Shown piece after piece: positions 44,676-55,926 of a DNA stretch of 64,000 nt. The translations under genes were made by a program, and so were the position numbers. The notes beneath the pieces are model-generated. The model was given only the letters and a program-made list of their open reading frames with translations, had not been told where the DNA came from and made no database searches. The DNA comes from Ampelomyces quisqualis (taxonomy: Eukaryota; Ascomycota; Dothideomycetes; Pleosporales; Phaeosphaeriaceae). Within the stretch, counting starts at the first letter, position 1. Every line of letters starts with the position of its first letter. The stretch is taken from contig JAGTXZ010000018.1 of NCBI GenBank assembly GCA_018398575.1, forward strand, positions 496,001-560,000, given 5' to 3'.

Positions 44676-45362
44676 GTCAGCCGGGTGGAGCGCGCTGTCA
44701 CGTGCACACGTACAGATTCGCCTTTTCGCCTCTCTGCGGGGTCCTGCTTGGGGGCGTGCCGTGACGCCATGGCGATATGGCCCTCTCAGGTCCGCTGTCG
44801 TAGGATTCGCCGTATTAATAGGACGTCCGGTATTCGGGTGAATGGTGAGTCTTCCATGGGTTGTCTTGCCGCAGTCATTGAAAGAAGTGTTCTTGTGGGT
44901 GGCGCGGGATTGCTGGGCCGGAGCGTTGGCGGGAATCTGGGGTACTTCTTCTCTCAGTTTCTCATACGCCCCGCACAGCCCCTAGCCAATCAAACATGAT
45001 TACGTGAGCTGATTACTCAGCAGCACACGCGGGGCCTGGGCGGAGAGCTTTGGGCACGGGCCCAAAAAATACTTACGTAAGCTCGTCAGAGCCGGATGAG
45101 AAACCGAGATGAGGAACTTCGTAGCTTGAGATGACGCATAGACACCTTGACTCACGCACATTGCGCCCTCCTAATGCGTATCCCGTGACTGGGCGCCAAA
45201 CAGCATTGCGACAAAGGGCGCGAACACGAGAACATTCCATCACTCAGCACGCCGAGTTGTTCACAGCCTGGGAGTGCAGTGCGCATGTGCAAACAAAGTC
45301 GTTTACAAAGACAGCTAACGTCACGTGATGCATCGGGCTGGCATCCCGCCTGCAACACCAGC
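44676..45362. promoter_or_regulatory. promoter of GTPBP-like gene / 3' flank of IDO gene
   Basis: A 687-base stretch between two genes on the same strand. A CCAAT element lies near 44990 (TAGCCAATCAAA), and a bZIP-like TGATTACTCAGCA at 45010-45022, 335 bases before the GTPBP-like ATG. No supported coding frame. Confidence 0.4.
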
Positions 45363-46923
45363 TCATGACGCGGCCACACCTCGTTCGCCGCAGTACTTGG
45401 CAACTTCTTTCTGCAACGTCTCGCGCTGTGTGTTTGCTGCTTCCATCATCTCGTGGGCCCCATGGATCGATTTGCAGTACTCAAATGTCTCGGCCATCTG
45501 CGCAAGCACCGCCTGGAGCTGGTTCGGGAGCCACTGTTGTGACATCAGCACCCGGCACAGAAAACACAGGAACAACTTACCGTCACGATCGGACTGCCAC
45601 CTGTTGCTGTGGGATGCGACGTGTGCTTCAAGATATACTCGCGTGTGAAGCACCAATGCCTCCACCTGAAGTCGCGCACTTGATCAAGAGCTTGAAGGTA
45701 CAAGGCAGCCGACACGGAGTCGCCCTTGGCAAACGCACCAACACCGGACTGCTGTGCACTGTCGCGGACTGCCTCCAGAAACTCGCGGTGGTTGCCTGGT
45801 CGGTATTGTCGGAAGTCTTTCAAGATGTCCGTGAGCGGCGTCTCTGGCATCTGAACCTGGAGCAAATTGTCACACATGGGAATCATGCTGTCGTTTGCTC
45901 CAGATTCGCCACGGAAGGACAGTGGCTCCTCGCTGACTCCCTCGTAGATGACCCCATTCGGAAACATTGACTGTGATGTGATGCCGAATATGAACGTTCG
46001 GAAGCTTGTGTAGCCATTAGGTTTGCTTCGCTTCCACATTGCTGGTGTGTGTCAGATTTGAGTACGCAATGTGCACGTCGAAAGCATGCACTTACTGTTC
46101 ATAACTGCATTGACCTTACTCAAACCACCCACTAGCGTGCGTAGACCCTCATTGAAACGCTCGCGATCGCGCGCAGCGCAAGCGTCTAGCATGTCGGTGG
46201 CGCCTTTGACCAAAGCCCCGGACTCCTTGACCATCGCGATGTGGACCAACACGAAGCCAGCTTCAGATGATGAAGGGTCCAAGCCAGCTTCGAAAGCACG
46301 GATGAGGCGCAGATTGTCGTACTCCAGGCCCTTGCTTGGGTCCTCGAGACGATAATTGAACAGCGCGTAAGAGCCGGCGTATTCCATGAACGGCTTGAAC
46401 CCGGCACTGTTGGGGTGGCATGTGGTCAGCCAAGGGCAACAACAAGTAAATGGCAAAGAAGAAGAACAAGAACAGCTTACATCTCAGCGACCTTAACGAT
46501 AGGCAGCGCAATGCATCGTGGCAAAGACTGCCGGCCCAAGCCATACTCCTCTCCCCTCATATGCCTCTCATGGCATGGCTCGAAGAGATACGCGGATGCA
46601 AGGAACGAGTAATCGCGATAAAGTGCATTCATGACGACAAGGTTATCACGATACTTCTCGATCTCGGGCGACAGATCAGGAAGCTCCTTGAGCACGGTGT
46701 CACCAAAGGTAAAGGTACCCAGCAGACCTGTCTCCCCTGACAGTGTCTTGATAGGCATGCGCTGCAACAGACTCTCTAAAGCCGCGAACTCCTTCGGTAG
46801 CTCCACAACAGGCTCCTGACGAGGCAAGAAGCCTCGTGTCGTCGACACCATGAAGGCAGGAAGGGTACTATCATCAGGCCTGGTGTCGTTGAGAACCGGA
46901 AAGTCGAACAAAGATGGCACCAT
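45363..46923 (-). CDS. indoleamine 2,3-dioxygenase
   Basis: Four exons (46923-46481, 46406-46096, 46041-45581, 45533-45363) give 461 residues, typical for fungal IDO. Introns are 74, 54, 47 and none further; all are GTAAGY...AG. The protein is all-helical with family hallmarks: RGFLPRQEPVVELP near the start, KVAEIAGFKPFMEYAGSYALFNYRLED, SKPNGYTSFRTFIFGI, FRGESGANDSMIP and FRQYRPGNHREFL. The proximal heme His lies in RWRHWCFTREYIL, near residue 381. IDO opens the indole ring of L-tryptophan with O2 to N-formylkynurenine, the first step to NAD. The frame is open upstream to another ATG (47127), adding 68 residues that do not look like IDO, so ATG 46923 was chosen. Dothideomycetes often carry several IDO paralogues; which one this is cannot be said. 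Confidence 0.9.
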
Positions 46924-49177
46924 GATGCAAAAAATGGTATAATCGATTTGCTCGATGAACAGAGAATGTAGAAGAGATGTAATTCCAATCATCTTTGTGC
47001 GCTGCGTCGCAACGCTTATATACTTGAGCATCGCGGTCCTGATTCCGGCCAGACCATTCAGAAACCTCAGAATCAGAAAGACCCACCACCGTAATTCCGG
47101 CCTCTGGTACGTAATAGATAATGACATGTGGTCACTTGGTCAAACGGCGCCTCCAATGACTCTGGAATGCCTGGCCTTTGTTTCAGAGCCTGCAAAAGAG
47201 GGAAGAGGTTTTGGAAGGGGGTGCACGTCGTCGGCGCCAAGGCTAGGACTGAGAGTGAAGAGGGACCGTATAGCTACGACACCACACTTGAACGTATACT
47301 GCTGGTCATCTAACCCCTCACGAGAGTTATTTAGAAAGTACCATATTCATAACCATTTCAAAATTAGGAACCACGCCTAGGAAGAGACCATCACAGTCGT
47401 TGTCGGAGTCGCTGGGCCATAACTAAGCTACTTTCCCAACGTCTACCAACAAAAGCACACTCCTCACACATAACTTCCATAATATCTCTTCCCAATTACT
47501 CTCAAAGTGCAAAATGTAGCACCATTATCTTCACACCCACTCTCGCTATGCCTTATCTTCCATCGCACCACACTCGATCCGACCCACCACCGAATCCTTT
47601 CCTGCTACACCCCTTCTCAACCTTCACTCCAACAGCGACAAAACCTACAGTGACATTCTCCTTACTCCGTACATTCAGACCCATGATCTATCCAACGCTG
47701 TGCAATAATCTGCCTTCGTCGCACTCAGTTAGCTAGTCTGGCCTGGCCTGGTCTAGTCATGGTAACGCACCGTCCGTCCGCCGGCGTTGAGCCGAAGCTA
47801 TGCGCGCGAAGAAGCCGAGGGAAAGCGTGGCGTGGCCGCAATGATTCCGGCCTGCGGCAAGGCCTCCGACTTGGTTAGATTGCCGAAGCAAAAACTTAGT
47901 GGTGAATTCTTGCATTTTGCCTAGTAGAGCCTTGTCTGGTGCTTGTCTAACGATTGTAGTTACTTTGCTGCATGGAATCGCTTGTTTGCGCTGAGCTCTG
48001 GCAGCTACGCGGAGGTTGAGCGATTCTGGGCTTGATGTTCGAGGGTTTGTTGTTTTAGGGACGGCCTACCGTATCTAAAACTTACAACTGGCGTGCTACA
48101 GGTTGTCTATTTGTTCAAGGAACTTAATTGTGACACTGAGAACGCAGAGAGAGAGAGATGTGAAACTAGAGTCGATGCTGATCGTGGGTACGGTCAAATT
48201 GCATGGCAGGCGTGCAGACATTTTTTGTTGATTGCGAGAATTATGTCGTCTTGTAGGTAAGAAATGTTGTGGGTTTTCAAGTTGTGAAGAAGAATGTAGG
48301 CTTCGCTGGGATGACTTTAGAGGGGAGAAAGGCACTGTTCAACCTAAGCACGGCGGCAATCTGCTCAAAGCGCTGAATAAAGCCGCGGAGCTGCTGTAGA
48401 GGTAGCTACGATGTAGACTTGAGAGCAGAGGCTGGAACAGTGGTGGAAGTGTATATGCATGAGCATGGTATTTGGAGGACTAGGAAGGGGGTGGCCGCCG
48501 TTTTTGAAAAGGGTTGTAAGGGACTTTGCAACGGAAGGGAAAGGGTATATTGATGGGCATGGAATTGATAGGGTACCGTTGAGGATCGAGGTTGCGAAGA
48601 TTGCGAAGCCGTAGTGTGTTGTGCGATTGGCTTTGTGATGCGAGCTTTTGATGGTTGAATCGGTCTGGCGATCAATCTCACAAGACTATAGCGATAGAAA
48701 AAACTCTTTACATCGTTCGTTGAGAGTCGGAATCAATCAATCTATATGTCGTCGTGATAATGTCCACGGCGCTAGGTCGTTTCGAGCCGCATTTTGCGAA
48801 GCTCAAGTGACGAGATCAGTTTGCAAACATGCTTCGCAAAATCATTAACCTTCACCTAGCGCGTGGAAACAAACTTCAGGTGGTCGGCGTTGAAGCAGCA
48901 AGCATTCGCCCAAGAACTGATAGCAATCATCCCCGCCCTCGGATCGCACAAGACCCGGCCCTAGGTAACCCAGGAGCTTGATCCAGACAAGCATCATTGG
49001 CGCATTCGACGCTGTCTAGCTGACCCGCAGCTCGCATAAAGAACCAAAACATCTCGCATTCATGTTATCAAGCCGTCATCACCAGCACACAATCGTCGCG
49101 ACGTGTCGCAACAGCGATTGCATGGAGGTTCAGAGCGCACACACACACATGCTGTCGCGATATCGCCACATTTCATA
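46924..49177. other. 2.25-kb intergenic region between divergent IDO and DUF7730 genes
   Basis: No gene is supported. One TACTCCGTA copy lies at 47663-47671. ORFs of 60-107 residues are low-complexity. The stretch 47740-48400 is ordinary mixed sequence without repeats that I can see. Both IDO and the second DUF7730 gene must be driven from within this region. Confidence 0.5.
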
Positions 49178-50196
49178 ATGAGATCCAAACTCCTCGCCTT
49201 TCTACCTACAGGCATGCACGTGCACTGGACTGCATCTGATCTACCGCCTCATGAACCTTCCATAGCCACGGCGAATAACAAACCTCGAACGTATAGCATT
49301 TTCTCGTCCTCGTCTTCAAGGAGACACTCTGGTGCTTCGTCTTTCCACAGGCGCAAATCCACTTTCAGCATCACCTCGACGCTCGACGCCGAATACGATG
49401 CGCGCACAAATGCGCAAGAACAAAGTAACTTCTTCGCAAAGCTACCGTTTGAGCTACGCACCATGGTGTACGAATATGTCATGGGCCAAGAAGTAGTTCA
49501 TCTAACTCTCGGTTCAAAAAAGCGCTTTGGTCATTTCATCTGCGAAGACCAGGATGAAGATTTCGCCGGCACACAGAGAGAATGTCGCTGCAAAGTCTTG
49601 GTGGGCGGCAGGAAGCAAGGACAAAGGCTAGATCAGGGCGGTGTAAGTTTACTCAGGACATGTCGACGACTGTAAGTATCACATTTCCAGAGTCTACACT
49701 GAGTTATCTGCTGATACATACGATACTCAGCTACTCGGAAGTGATGCCCAATCTCTATCGCCCCCACTCTTTCTCCCTCCTCCACTCAACACACCTCCTC
49801 TACCTCCCCGTGCGCCTCCCCCAACCCTGCATCAACTCCATCCGCTCACTGCACCTCCGCTGGGCGATCCGCGGTATGCCGTATTTACGTCGCGATTCGT
49901 CGTCAAAGCGCATCGCGTACCCCGAGGACACGAAGAATTGGGAGCGCGGATGGTCAGTATTAGCGGGTATGGCAGGCCTGAGGCAACTATACGTCGTTGT
50001 GATTGATCCCAGCCCGGGGGGTATTTGGGAGTCGAGGTGGTTAGCACAAGAGGAGAAGTTACTGGGACCAGTGAGGGAAGTCACAACACCCGAGAGGTTT
50101 GAGTTGGTATTGCCCTTCGAGACGTGTTGGACGGGGTGGGATATGGGTAGTAGCAATGTGGTGTTAAGAACGCCTGACTATGGAGTTGTTGCGTAG
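49178..50196 (+). CDS. DUF7730-type protein, paralogue 2
   Basis: Two exons (49178-49671 and 49731-50196) with a 59-nt intron (GTAAGT...CTCAG) give 319 residues. The core matches the paralogue at 38962: NFFAKLPFELRTMVYEYVMGQEVVHL (F-box-like), LLRTCRRL|YSEVMPNLYRPHSFSLL, and INSIRSLHLRWAIRG with a Trp-containing C-terminal half. The intron sits at the same place and phase (after the second base of the codon before YSE). The N-terminus differs: Ser/Arg-rich (SSSSSRRHSGASS) instead of Cys-rich. Function is unknown; the family is thought to be F-box-like, which would make it a substrate adaptor, but that is inference. The upstream GTG-started extension is not used. Confidence 0.75.
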
Positions 50197-51473
50197 ATAT
50201 AGAGGATTGTTTGTGTCGAGAGTTTGCTTGCAACACATGACTAGTAGAAAACGTGTAGCAATATCAAAGGGGATAAGCTCTGATGAAAAGAAAAGGCCGG
50301 GATGTTTGCGAGGCGAGGCCCGGGGACAGTCAATCTTGGGATAATACACTCAGTACCCCAAGCGACTATTTGGGGCTGTTGCGCAAGGACGTGATGACGC
50401 ACCCTGCAATTATTTATGCTGTTGATTCGATCGTGGAAGATGACAATCCGTAACGTGTAGCGATGGTAGTAGAAAACGTGTCAAAAGAATGGTCAGGCTA
50501 TACTTAGTCCGAAGCGAAGGTGACTGGAAATGAAGAAAATCTGTCTGAATTTTAGTAACAAAGGATTCGATGAACAAAGGAAGGTTCTGGTTGCCATGAG
50601 CAAGAATCAAGACAATCTGGAAATATCTAGAATCATGAAAACGAAGAAGTTCGATAAATGAGTTGAAGATTGATTGATTGATTGATTGATTACTTTAACG
50701 TCCTATGAAAACCTCCCATAGGGTATGTGGACGGGTGGCGCTCTAGTCTTACAGTGCGGCGGCGCTGCTAGAGGCCCCTGTTCTTGTGCTTGGGTTGTGC
50801 GTAGGGCAGCTGTCGGGCATCAATAGCTTCCTCCAGTTGAAGTATCCTGCGGTTTTTCCTGTGGCCTGAGGCCTTAGTTCCTGGCTATTAGCCAATATGC
50901 GGGAAGAGAGAGGCTAGAGCCCCAGCCCCTCTGGCAGCGTGCTGCCTAACAAACATGAGAATAAAGGAACGTATGGCAGCCGAAGGGCTGCCTAATCTGT
51001 GGTCTAAAATGCCAAGACTTGCCTGACTTGTTTGGGAGTAGTGGGGGGAGAGAATGTGGGGAAGGACAAGAGTAAGAGGGTCGGGGGGTTCAAGGATAGG
51101 GGAGGGAAATGAGTTGAAGAACACTTGCGATAAGGGCTCAGGCGTCTTTTGAGCATACCAAGAAGGGCCTATAAAACACTCCAACGTAGCAATGAAACAC
51201 AATTCGGCATGCACGATCTTTTGTTTCTATGTTTAGTCTAGCCAAAAAGTGGTACTTTGTATGGAAGTTGAATAGAAACACCTTTACATCCTCCCGAAAC
51301 GTAAACAATGTTTGGAAAAGGCAGAATACGTCTAGCTGTGACCTAAGTTGCATATGTTGAATGCATTGCTAGATCAGGTATTCTTCACTCTTCCTTGTCG
51401 TGAACCTGGTCTCGCATTACGTCGATCTTCTCCTGAGCTATTTCCTCGCTTTTTCTCAGGTAGAATACTTCGT
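50197..51473. other. convergent intergenic region holding a LINE-like insertion
   Basis: About 1.3 kb between the converging DUF7730 and oxygenase genes. The middle (50670-51106) is a foreign insertion, listed separately. The remainder is A+T-rich 3' flank without supported genes. Confidence 0.5.
50670..51106 (-). mobile_element. 5'-truncated LINE-like retrotransposon fragment
   Basis: A 437-base insertion flanked by an exact 14-base direct repeat AAATGAGTTGAAGA (50656-50669 and 51107-51120), a target-site duplication. Read on the reverse strand it ends in a short (AATC)n tail, seen as ATTG repeats at about 50669-50692 on the + strand. It begins inside coding-like sequence (reverse frame from 51106 to a stop at 50888, ending AARGAGALASLFPHIG). 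Severe 5' truncation, a simple-repeat 3' tail and a long variable target duplication are the hallmarks of LINE target-primed reverse transcription. Fungal Tad-type elements fit, but the clade was not confirmed. The intact duplication suggests a fairly recent insertion. Confidence 0.7.
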
Positions 51474-54400
51474 TTACCTTTTAGGAAAACATGTTGGGCT
51501 ATTTATCCCGCTATTGGACTTTTTAATCTTCTCCTGCGCGATTAGCATGTTGGAAAGTCTCGGAGCCTTTCTTTTCACCCTCGCCACATATGCAGGCACG
51601 ACGACATTCTGTGCTGAATTAGACATGGTGTGCAAGGATCGAGCAGTCTTATCAACCAGGCCACTGTCCCCAGCAACATAAGCCGATAAAGCTTCATCGA
51701 TACCAGACATCGATATCATGTCACCGCCAAGTAGCTCAAACACAAAGCCATTCCTCATTCTTGACAGATGGGTCCAGAGCTCCGTGACCGTGGTGTTCCA
51801 CTGTCGGAGGGCGAGATTGAACTTGTTGTTCGTCTTTGTTACTACCAGTGTATACGGCATCTGGCCACATTCAGTGGTGCACATAAAGTCTTGATAGCTC
51901 AGGTTGCTTTCGATGTGCTTTCGAGTTTGCGCGGCGTAAGAGAAGCGTCCGACCTGCTGTACGGGGTCCATGAGGAAAATTTTGACCTTGATGCATGGTG
52001 AGCAGTTGCAACGTATAGTTTGTGAGCGGTGCCAATCTCGAGGTTTCTTAGGCCGTGAGCCAGCTACATGGGTCGACGCGCTCCTGATGGCTTCGGCCAC
52101 GAACTTAGAGGTGATCATATTTAAGGCCTCGTCTGCGAGGGGTTGCACTAGCTGAATCAAGGAGTCGGTAAAGGCCATGACAGATTTCCAGCTCGTCCAG
52201 AAGGCCGATTCAGGCTTTGGTAGCTGTGGAAGGCCCGTGCGAAGAAGATCCCGAGCCTCGCTTCTGAGATCGATTTCAATGCATCTTTTGATGACGCGCA
52301 TGAGAACGATCGCTGTTGCTGTTGCGTCTGACTGGTCGCCGGGTCGTGTAACAGGAAGTTCCAAGGTCAGAGCCTTATCGGACAACTTGAAGCGCCGTGC
52401 TATTTCTGGAGCAAACCGCTTGAAAGCAGGGCCTTCCACGACGTCACGAAGTTTCTGATTTGACGTGGACTTTTCGCGAAGTAAATCTAGAAAGAGTAGG
52501 GTATTTGTTGCGAATGGGCCGGGAGTTATCTTGGGTAATATCCTAGTCACATCAGCAAGCACACGAGACTCTACATGCAAAGCATACTTACAGCCCAACA
52601 CAAGTTTCTGGGTACGGGAGTACATCCAAGAGCTCCATCACCGACTCAGCATCATTGTTTGTGTAAATCTTGTCACGCCGCAATAGCATATTGAGATGCT
52701 TTTGCTTCCAATCACGGAACGAGATTGCTACAGTGGGCGATAAGGTCTGCTCAACCATGTCGAGGATTTTTCGTCGCTCATTGACCCATGTAAATGTCGG
52801 AAATTGCGGCAACGGGGTGGAAAACCTGTCTATCATAAGCCTGAAAAAGCGATGTGAGCACCAGACTTGGTTGCTTACCAGGTGTCCCAAACATCTTCCT
52901 TCCCATCCACCATTTCCTTCGCCACTTCACGGGCGACGAGATCCACCACCTCTTTGGATGCTGTCCACTGTTTACCTTCTACTCCTTTACGCAAAATTTC
53001 GGCTACTACACCGCCGAGGTCAAGTTTATGACAACAGTCTGCAACTATTTCGAACACACGTGCGTAATCGCCAGCTTTCTTCTTGGAGGCTGACCAGTAC
53101 GACATCGGTTTAAAACGCCGACTTGTATTACGGCCAGAGCCATAGTCGTCGGGCATGAGCATGACCAGCGCATGCCGCAGTATTGCACCAAGCGAAGACG
53201 ACCGTTGATGGGTGGTGCAATTTGTATCACTGCTGATGAGTTCGAAGAATGCCAGCAAAGATCCCGCTGAGTGATAGCCATGTGCCAAGAGTCTGAGCAC
53301 TTCATCTTTGAGAATCATGACTGCCACGGTGTCATGGTATCGGTATGCAGCGGGCGTATGGGCATTTCCGGTGAACTCTGCTTCATCTTCGCTGTCTGCT
53401 GTCCGATTTCCGTAATGCCAGTCAAGATCTGCAAGCACATTTTCCTTTTCCAATGAGTGAAGTCCGAGATTGAACGGCCGTCCTGATGGTAGAACAGTGT
53501 CGCTAGCTGTGTAACACTCCTCTGCCTCGTCCTCGCCGTAGCAGTCATCGTCATATACCTCTTCTTCTCTTGTCATTCGCGCCAAAAACCAATGTGCACC
53601 ATATTTCGAGCAAAGCGCTTCCAGATATCTACCTTTTGCAGCATCTTGTCCCTTGAGATTCTGTAATGAAAGGCTTGTGGGCGTGTACTGATGATCGAGC
53701 GGGTACACAAAGAGATTCGGGCACGAATACGCGCTCGTCCAGGCTTTAAGCAAAAGACCCAACTTTGTATGGCTAGCGTCGAGCGCCGCAGCGGTCTGCT
53801 TGGGTGCTGATTGATCCTGAATCAGGTTGTAGGCCAACACCAAGCGGTACCCCGAAGTTACAGGCACAATCTCGTGCTGCACATCAGAGTACCAGGCCAG
53901 AGTGGTCATCATAAACGCACATCCAGACGCAGTCTCAATCGTGTGCTCCTCCTTGCCATGTACCAAACGTACCGATCCACCCTCGTGGAGCGAATGTAAG
54001 CAAACAACAAGCGTCCCGAACATCCCCGGTACTTTCTCGGTGTCACGATGAGCTTTGAAGAAAGCACCCTCTTCGTACAGCAGCAATTTGTACGGCTCTG
54101 CATGTGCCACGGCGTCAACTCCCAGGTCCCGCAGTGACTGCTGCGCTAGCTGATCCAAAGTCGCTGGCCATGTGGGATTACTACAAGTGAAATCGCTTTC
54201 GTCCAGCTCCCAGGTCTTTCGCACGCTTTCGTCGACAAGCGTTTGATCGCCTTTCCCGAATGGTGCTTGCTTGCACTCGCCCGCGATAGCCTTCGCTTCG
54301 CGGACAGAAAGAGGAAGCCCGATAATCCCGAGGTTCTTCACAACGATACCTGGTGATGGGAATTGTTCATAGGTGCCGTGGCTGTAGAATTTACCGTGGT

Positions 54401-54653
54401 GTTCGCACTTGTCCAGGCACTCTCGCAGTTGCTGGGGAATGTTGTTTGGCTCTTCTTCTTCCTCGTATTCATGATATGCTTCTTCTTTTTCCTCTTCGTC
54501 ATCGTCATAATCATCCGCCTCGTTATCTTCTGCTCTTTTATTAACGGCTCCTTCAGGCACAATCGGATTTGTTAAATAGCTGTCAAAGAAGTTCCACAAA
54601 TCGCTGAAAGCTTTGGCCTTGCCAGACACATTCAAATCAATGTCAATATCCAT
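51474..54653 (-). CDS. large 2OG-Fe(II) oxygenase (prolyl-4-hydroxylase-like domain)
   Basis: Three exons (54653-52879, 52840-52592, 52542-51474) give 1030 residues. Introns are 38 nt (GTAAGC...TTCAG; junction WDT-W-LMIDRF) and 49 nt (GTAAGT...CTAG; junction VGL-ILPKITPG). The N-terminus has an acidic run (DDYDDDEEEKEE, then EYEEEEE) near residues 50-75. The double-stranded beta-helix domain follows: H-x-D in FKAHRDTEK (His202, Asp204), distal His260 in VQHEI, and Arg in TSGYRLVLAYNL (about 269), which together bind Fe(II) and 2-oxoglutarate. The remaining 700 residues are helical and unassigned, ending in a basic tail. The domain resembles prolyl-4-hydroxylase type fungal proteins of unknown substrate. 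ATG 54653 (MDIDIDLNV) was chosen; the frame is open 66 codons upstream. Confidence 0.8.
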
Positions 54654-55926
54654 GCTGTCATACCTATAAGAAATCTGTGCGAACGCGTGGACGTCGTGGG
54701 TGAAGACGATCACGCTAGCGAACATCAGTCGCGACCTGGACCCTTTTATCTCCCGACCCTTGTCAGATAAAAACCTCAAGGTTACGTACCCCGTAGAGAC
54801 GATGGGTTTCATCTCACATCGCACGGGAAAGCGGCAAGGATAAGCACGCACTTCACTTGCTGGAACAATGTTCCTACTTGAAACAACTATGTACCGAGTA
54901 CTCCGTACGGAACACTCAATCTGCGAGACATCTTGGCCGCACCGTTCGCTCGCTCGCCCCTTTTACAGATCAGAACAGCAATGTGACCGATTTTCTATGG
55001 AAGAATGACACCTCCCAGCTCCATAGCTTCTGAAATCGGGCTTCCCTCTATCAAAGACTGCGGCGACGTCAAGTCAGGCAATAAGCCATGCCACCAAACA
55101 TCCGTCATCCACGGAAAGCCTCAGTACAACGAGTGGCAACAACAAGCTCTTCCTATTTCAAAGCAGACATCTAGATCGCGCCAGGCAAAGAAAGTGATCA
55201 GCGTGACTAGAACCGTCGTCCCTCATAAACAGCGAGACCAAACACCTGCAAAACGACCAGTAGTAGTGCCGAAGAACACCGCATCAACCGAACCCAAACG
55301 GGAAGACAAGCATCTGGAGCAGCAGTGCCAGGACCGCAGCCGCCCAAACTCCCGCACGCACGCGCATCTCTCAGACCCAGGAACCGATACAAAACTATCA
55401 CGCGCATGACGAAAGTGAATCTGGCGCTGTCGTGAGTGGGACAAGACAGTAGAATCTGACGAGAGTACTGTAGTTGCGACTGATACAACCAGATACTTAT
55501 CCTCTCCGTGCCATGACTTGGGGCACCGACAGATCAGCTAGTGAGCTATGTATACACCAGCCCACGGATAAAACCAAGTTCGGCTCCAGTGTTTGTTGGA
55601 CAGGCAAGTAAGATGGGATTTCGGTCAGTCCTGTCTTGTTCGTATCAGGCGGATGAATGGAACTGAATTCAATCTTCTATTAAGAATTGATACAATCGAT
55701 ACCCAAAACTTCTATGCCGAAAATAATCGTGTCCCCGAACGCCAATGTGCGAGCCGCTTCGGCCCACCGCTTGCGTGCAAGCAACCTAACTGACCCTCCC
55801 AAGAAGCGCGAGAAATATTTACAACCAACCTCGTCCATACAAAGTAATAGCGCCTTGCAATGCCGCATGAACAGAGCCTTCCGAACAGTGCGTAAACATG
55901 AAAGAACCGCCGGCGAAACACAGTTA
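54654..55926. other. intergenic between oxygenase and FMP27, with one doubtful ORF
   Basis: About 1.3 kb. TACTCCGTA occurs at 54899-54907, within GAGTACTCCGTACGG. The + strand ORF at 55005-55409 is listed separately at low confidence. Nothing else is supported. Confidence 0.4.
55005..55409 (+). CDS. doubtful hypothetical ORF, 134 residues
   Basis: ATG 55005 to TGA 55409. The product is basic and polar (MTPPSSIASEIGLPSIKD...TRTVVPHKQRDQTPAKRP...DRSRPNSRTHAHLS) with no hydrophobic core, transmembrane segment or signal peptide. It would be disordered. It is divergent from the oxygenase gene, with about 350 bases between the ATGs. No homologue is recognised. Length and composition permit a real gene, but chance is as likely. 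Confidence 0.25.
   Translation: MTPPSSIASEIGLPSIKDCGDVKSGNKPCHQTSVIHGKPQYNEWQQQALPISKQTSRSRQAKKVISVTRTVVPHKQRDQTPAKRPVVVPKNTASTEPKREDKHLEQQCQDRSRPNSRTHAHLSDPGTDTKLSRA

Noticed and set aside
44133..44999. 288-residue + strand ORF
   Set aside because: Antisense to exon 1 of the GTPBP-like gene and its promoter. Arg/Leu/Val-rich shadow composition, no motif.
24421..45022. Shared 13-mer TGATTACTCAGCA at 24421-24433 and 45010-45022, each about 335 bases before a start codon
   Set aside because: Dozens of exact 13-mer pairs are expected by chance in 64 kb on both strands, and the two copies have opposite orientation relative to their genes. Kept only as a possible bZIP-type site.
46924..47127. 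Upstream in-frame extension of the IDO gene from ATG 47127
   Set aside because: The extra 68 residues are hydrophobic/mixed and unlike IDO N-termini. The protein starts naturally at ATG 46923.
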